Positions 5,967 through 6,109 of a DNA stretch of 6,109 nucleotides are shown here, one piece after another. Below the pieces are notes generated by a model. That model saw nothing but the letters and a program-made list of their open reading frames with translations. It had not been told where the DNA came from and made no database searches. Positions within the stretch are counted from its first letter, which is position 1. The number at the start of each line of letters is the position of its first letter. The stretch spans positions 1,426-7,534 of the forward strand of contig KL569502.1 in assembly GCA_000715685.1 (NCBI GenBank), written 5' to 3'. Origin of the DNA: Streptomyces lilacinus (GTDB taxonomy: Bacteria > Actinomycetota > Actinomycetes > Streptomycetales > Streptomycetaceae). The translations under genes were made by a program, and so were the position numbers.

Positions 5967-6109
5967 GTGGCGGAAACGGTGGCGGAGAAGGCACGCGTAC
6001 TGATCGCCGCGGACAAGTTCAAGGGCTCGCTGACGGCGGTGGAGGTCGCCGAGCACCTCGCGGCGGGGCTCCGCCGGGCGGCGCCGGAGGCGGTCGTCTC
6101 GGCCCTGCT
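5967..6109 (+). CDS. Glycerate kinase, N-terminal part (cut by window end)
   Basis: The first 47 residues of a gene that continues past the window. Glycerate kinases of this family phosphorylate D-glycerate with ATP, feeding glycolysis from the glyoxylate/glycerate or sugar-acid routes in the cytoplasm. The recognisable element is VLIAADKFKGSLTAVEVA (11-28), the N-terminal family signature (typically (A)PDxFKGSLxA), followed by a helix ending GLRRAAPEA. The GTG at 5967 is chosen because GAGGGA (5955-5960) sits six bases upstream. An ATG at 5960 is out of frame. The first ten residues (VAETVAEKAR) are a slight extension relative to family members that begin at the first strand. It follows the P450 by 44 bp on the same strand; nothing links it functionally to terpenoid synthesis. 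The family call rests on this one motif and the start of the fold. Confidence 0.85.
   Translation, partial: MAETVAEKARVLIAADKFKGSLTAVEVAEHLAAGLRRAAPEAVVSAL

Noticed and set aside
4531..5994. Minus-strand 487-residue coding region opposite the P450
   Set aside because: Gly/Val/Asp-rich translation typical of the antisense frame in high-GC genes, with no family motif, and fully explained by the P450.
5960..6109. Frame from the ATG at 5960
   Set aside because: It reads a Gly/Arg-rich peptide without family similarity. The GTG at 5967 gives the glycerate kinase signature and sits at proper distance from GAGGGA.
1..6109. CRISPR array, tRNA or rRNA genes
   Set aside because: No regularly spaced repeats beyond the two copies at 4-59, and no tRNA-like cloverleaf or rRNA sequence noticed on reading either strand.

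Overview
The window is high-GC DNA with strong G/C preference at third codon positions, GTG starts, 4-bp stop/start overlaps and a Streptomyces-type palindromic terminator repeat. It looks like a chromosomal fragment from Streptomyces or a close actinomycete relative.

Layout. The left part (1-2636) is read on the minus strand. A BCCT-family compatible-solute transporter (2636 to 955) is followed after about 145 bp by a Sir2/CobB-type NAD-dependent protein deacylase (809 to 81). A hairpin terminator built from a duplicated repeat arm lies beyond the Sir2 stop (4-72). The BCCT gene is interrupted at 1724-1746 by 23 bp that match a collapsed Tn5 mosaic-end/Nextera junction adapter. A short piece of the real gene is missing there and the frame is shifted, so the lesion is almost certainly an assembly artefact and not a natural pseudogene.

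The right part (2889-5922) is read on the plus strand from a 252-bp divergent intergenic region. It holds a compact three-gene terpenoid operon with translational coupling: a short cis-prenyltransferase (2889-3572), a class I terpene synthase (3569-4588, ATGA overlap) and a cytochrome P450 (4585-5922, GTGA overlap). The inferred pathway is that the cis-prenyltransferase makes a short Z-configured prenyl diphosphate, the synthase ionises and cyclises it, and the P450 oxidises the hydrocarbon or alcohol. Bacterial terpene synthases are usually taken to draw on all-trans GPP/FPP/GGPP. A cyclase locked to its own cis-prenyltransferase is therefore the most interesting thing in the window.

The last 143 bases (5967-6109) start a glycerate kinase gene that runs off the end. 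It is probably primary metabolism and not part of the terpenoid pathway.
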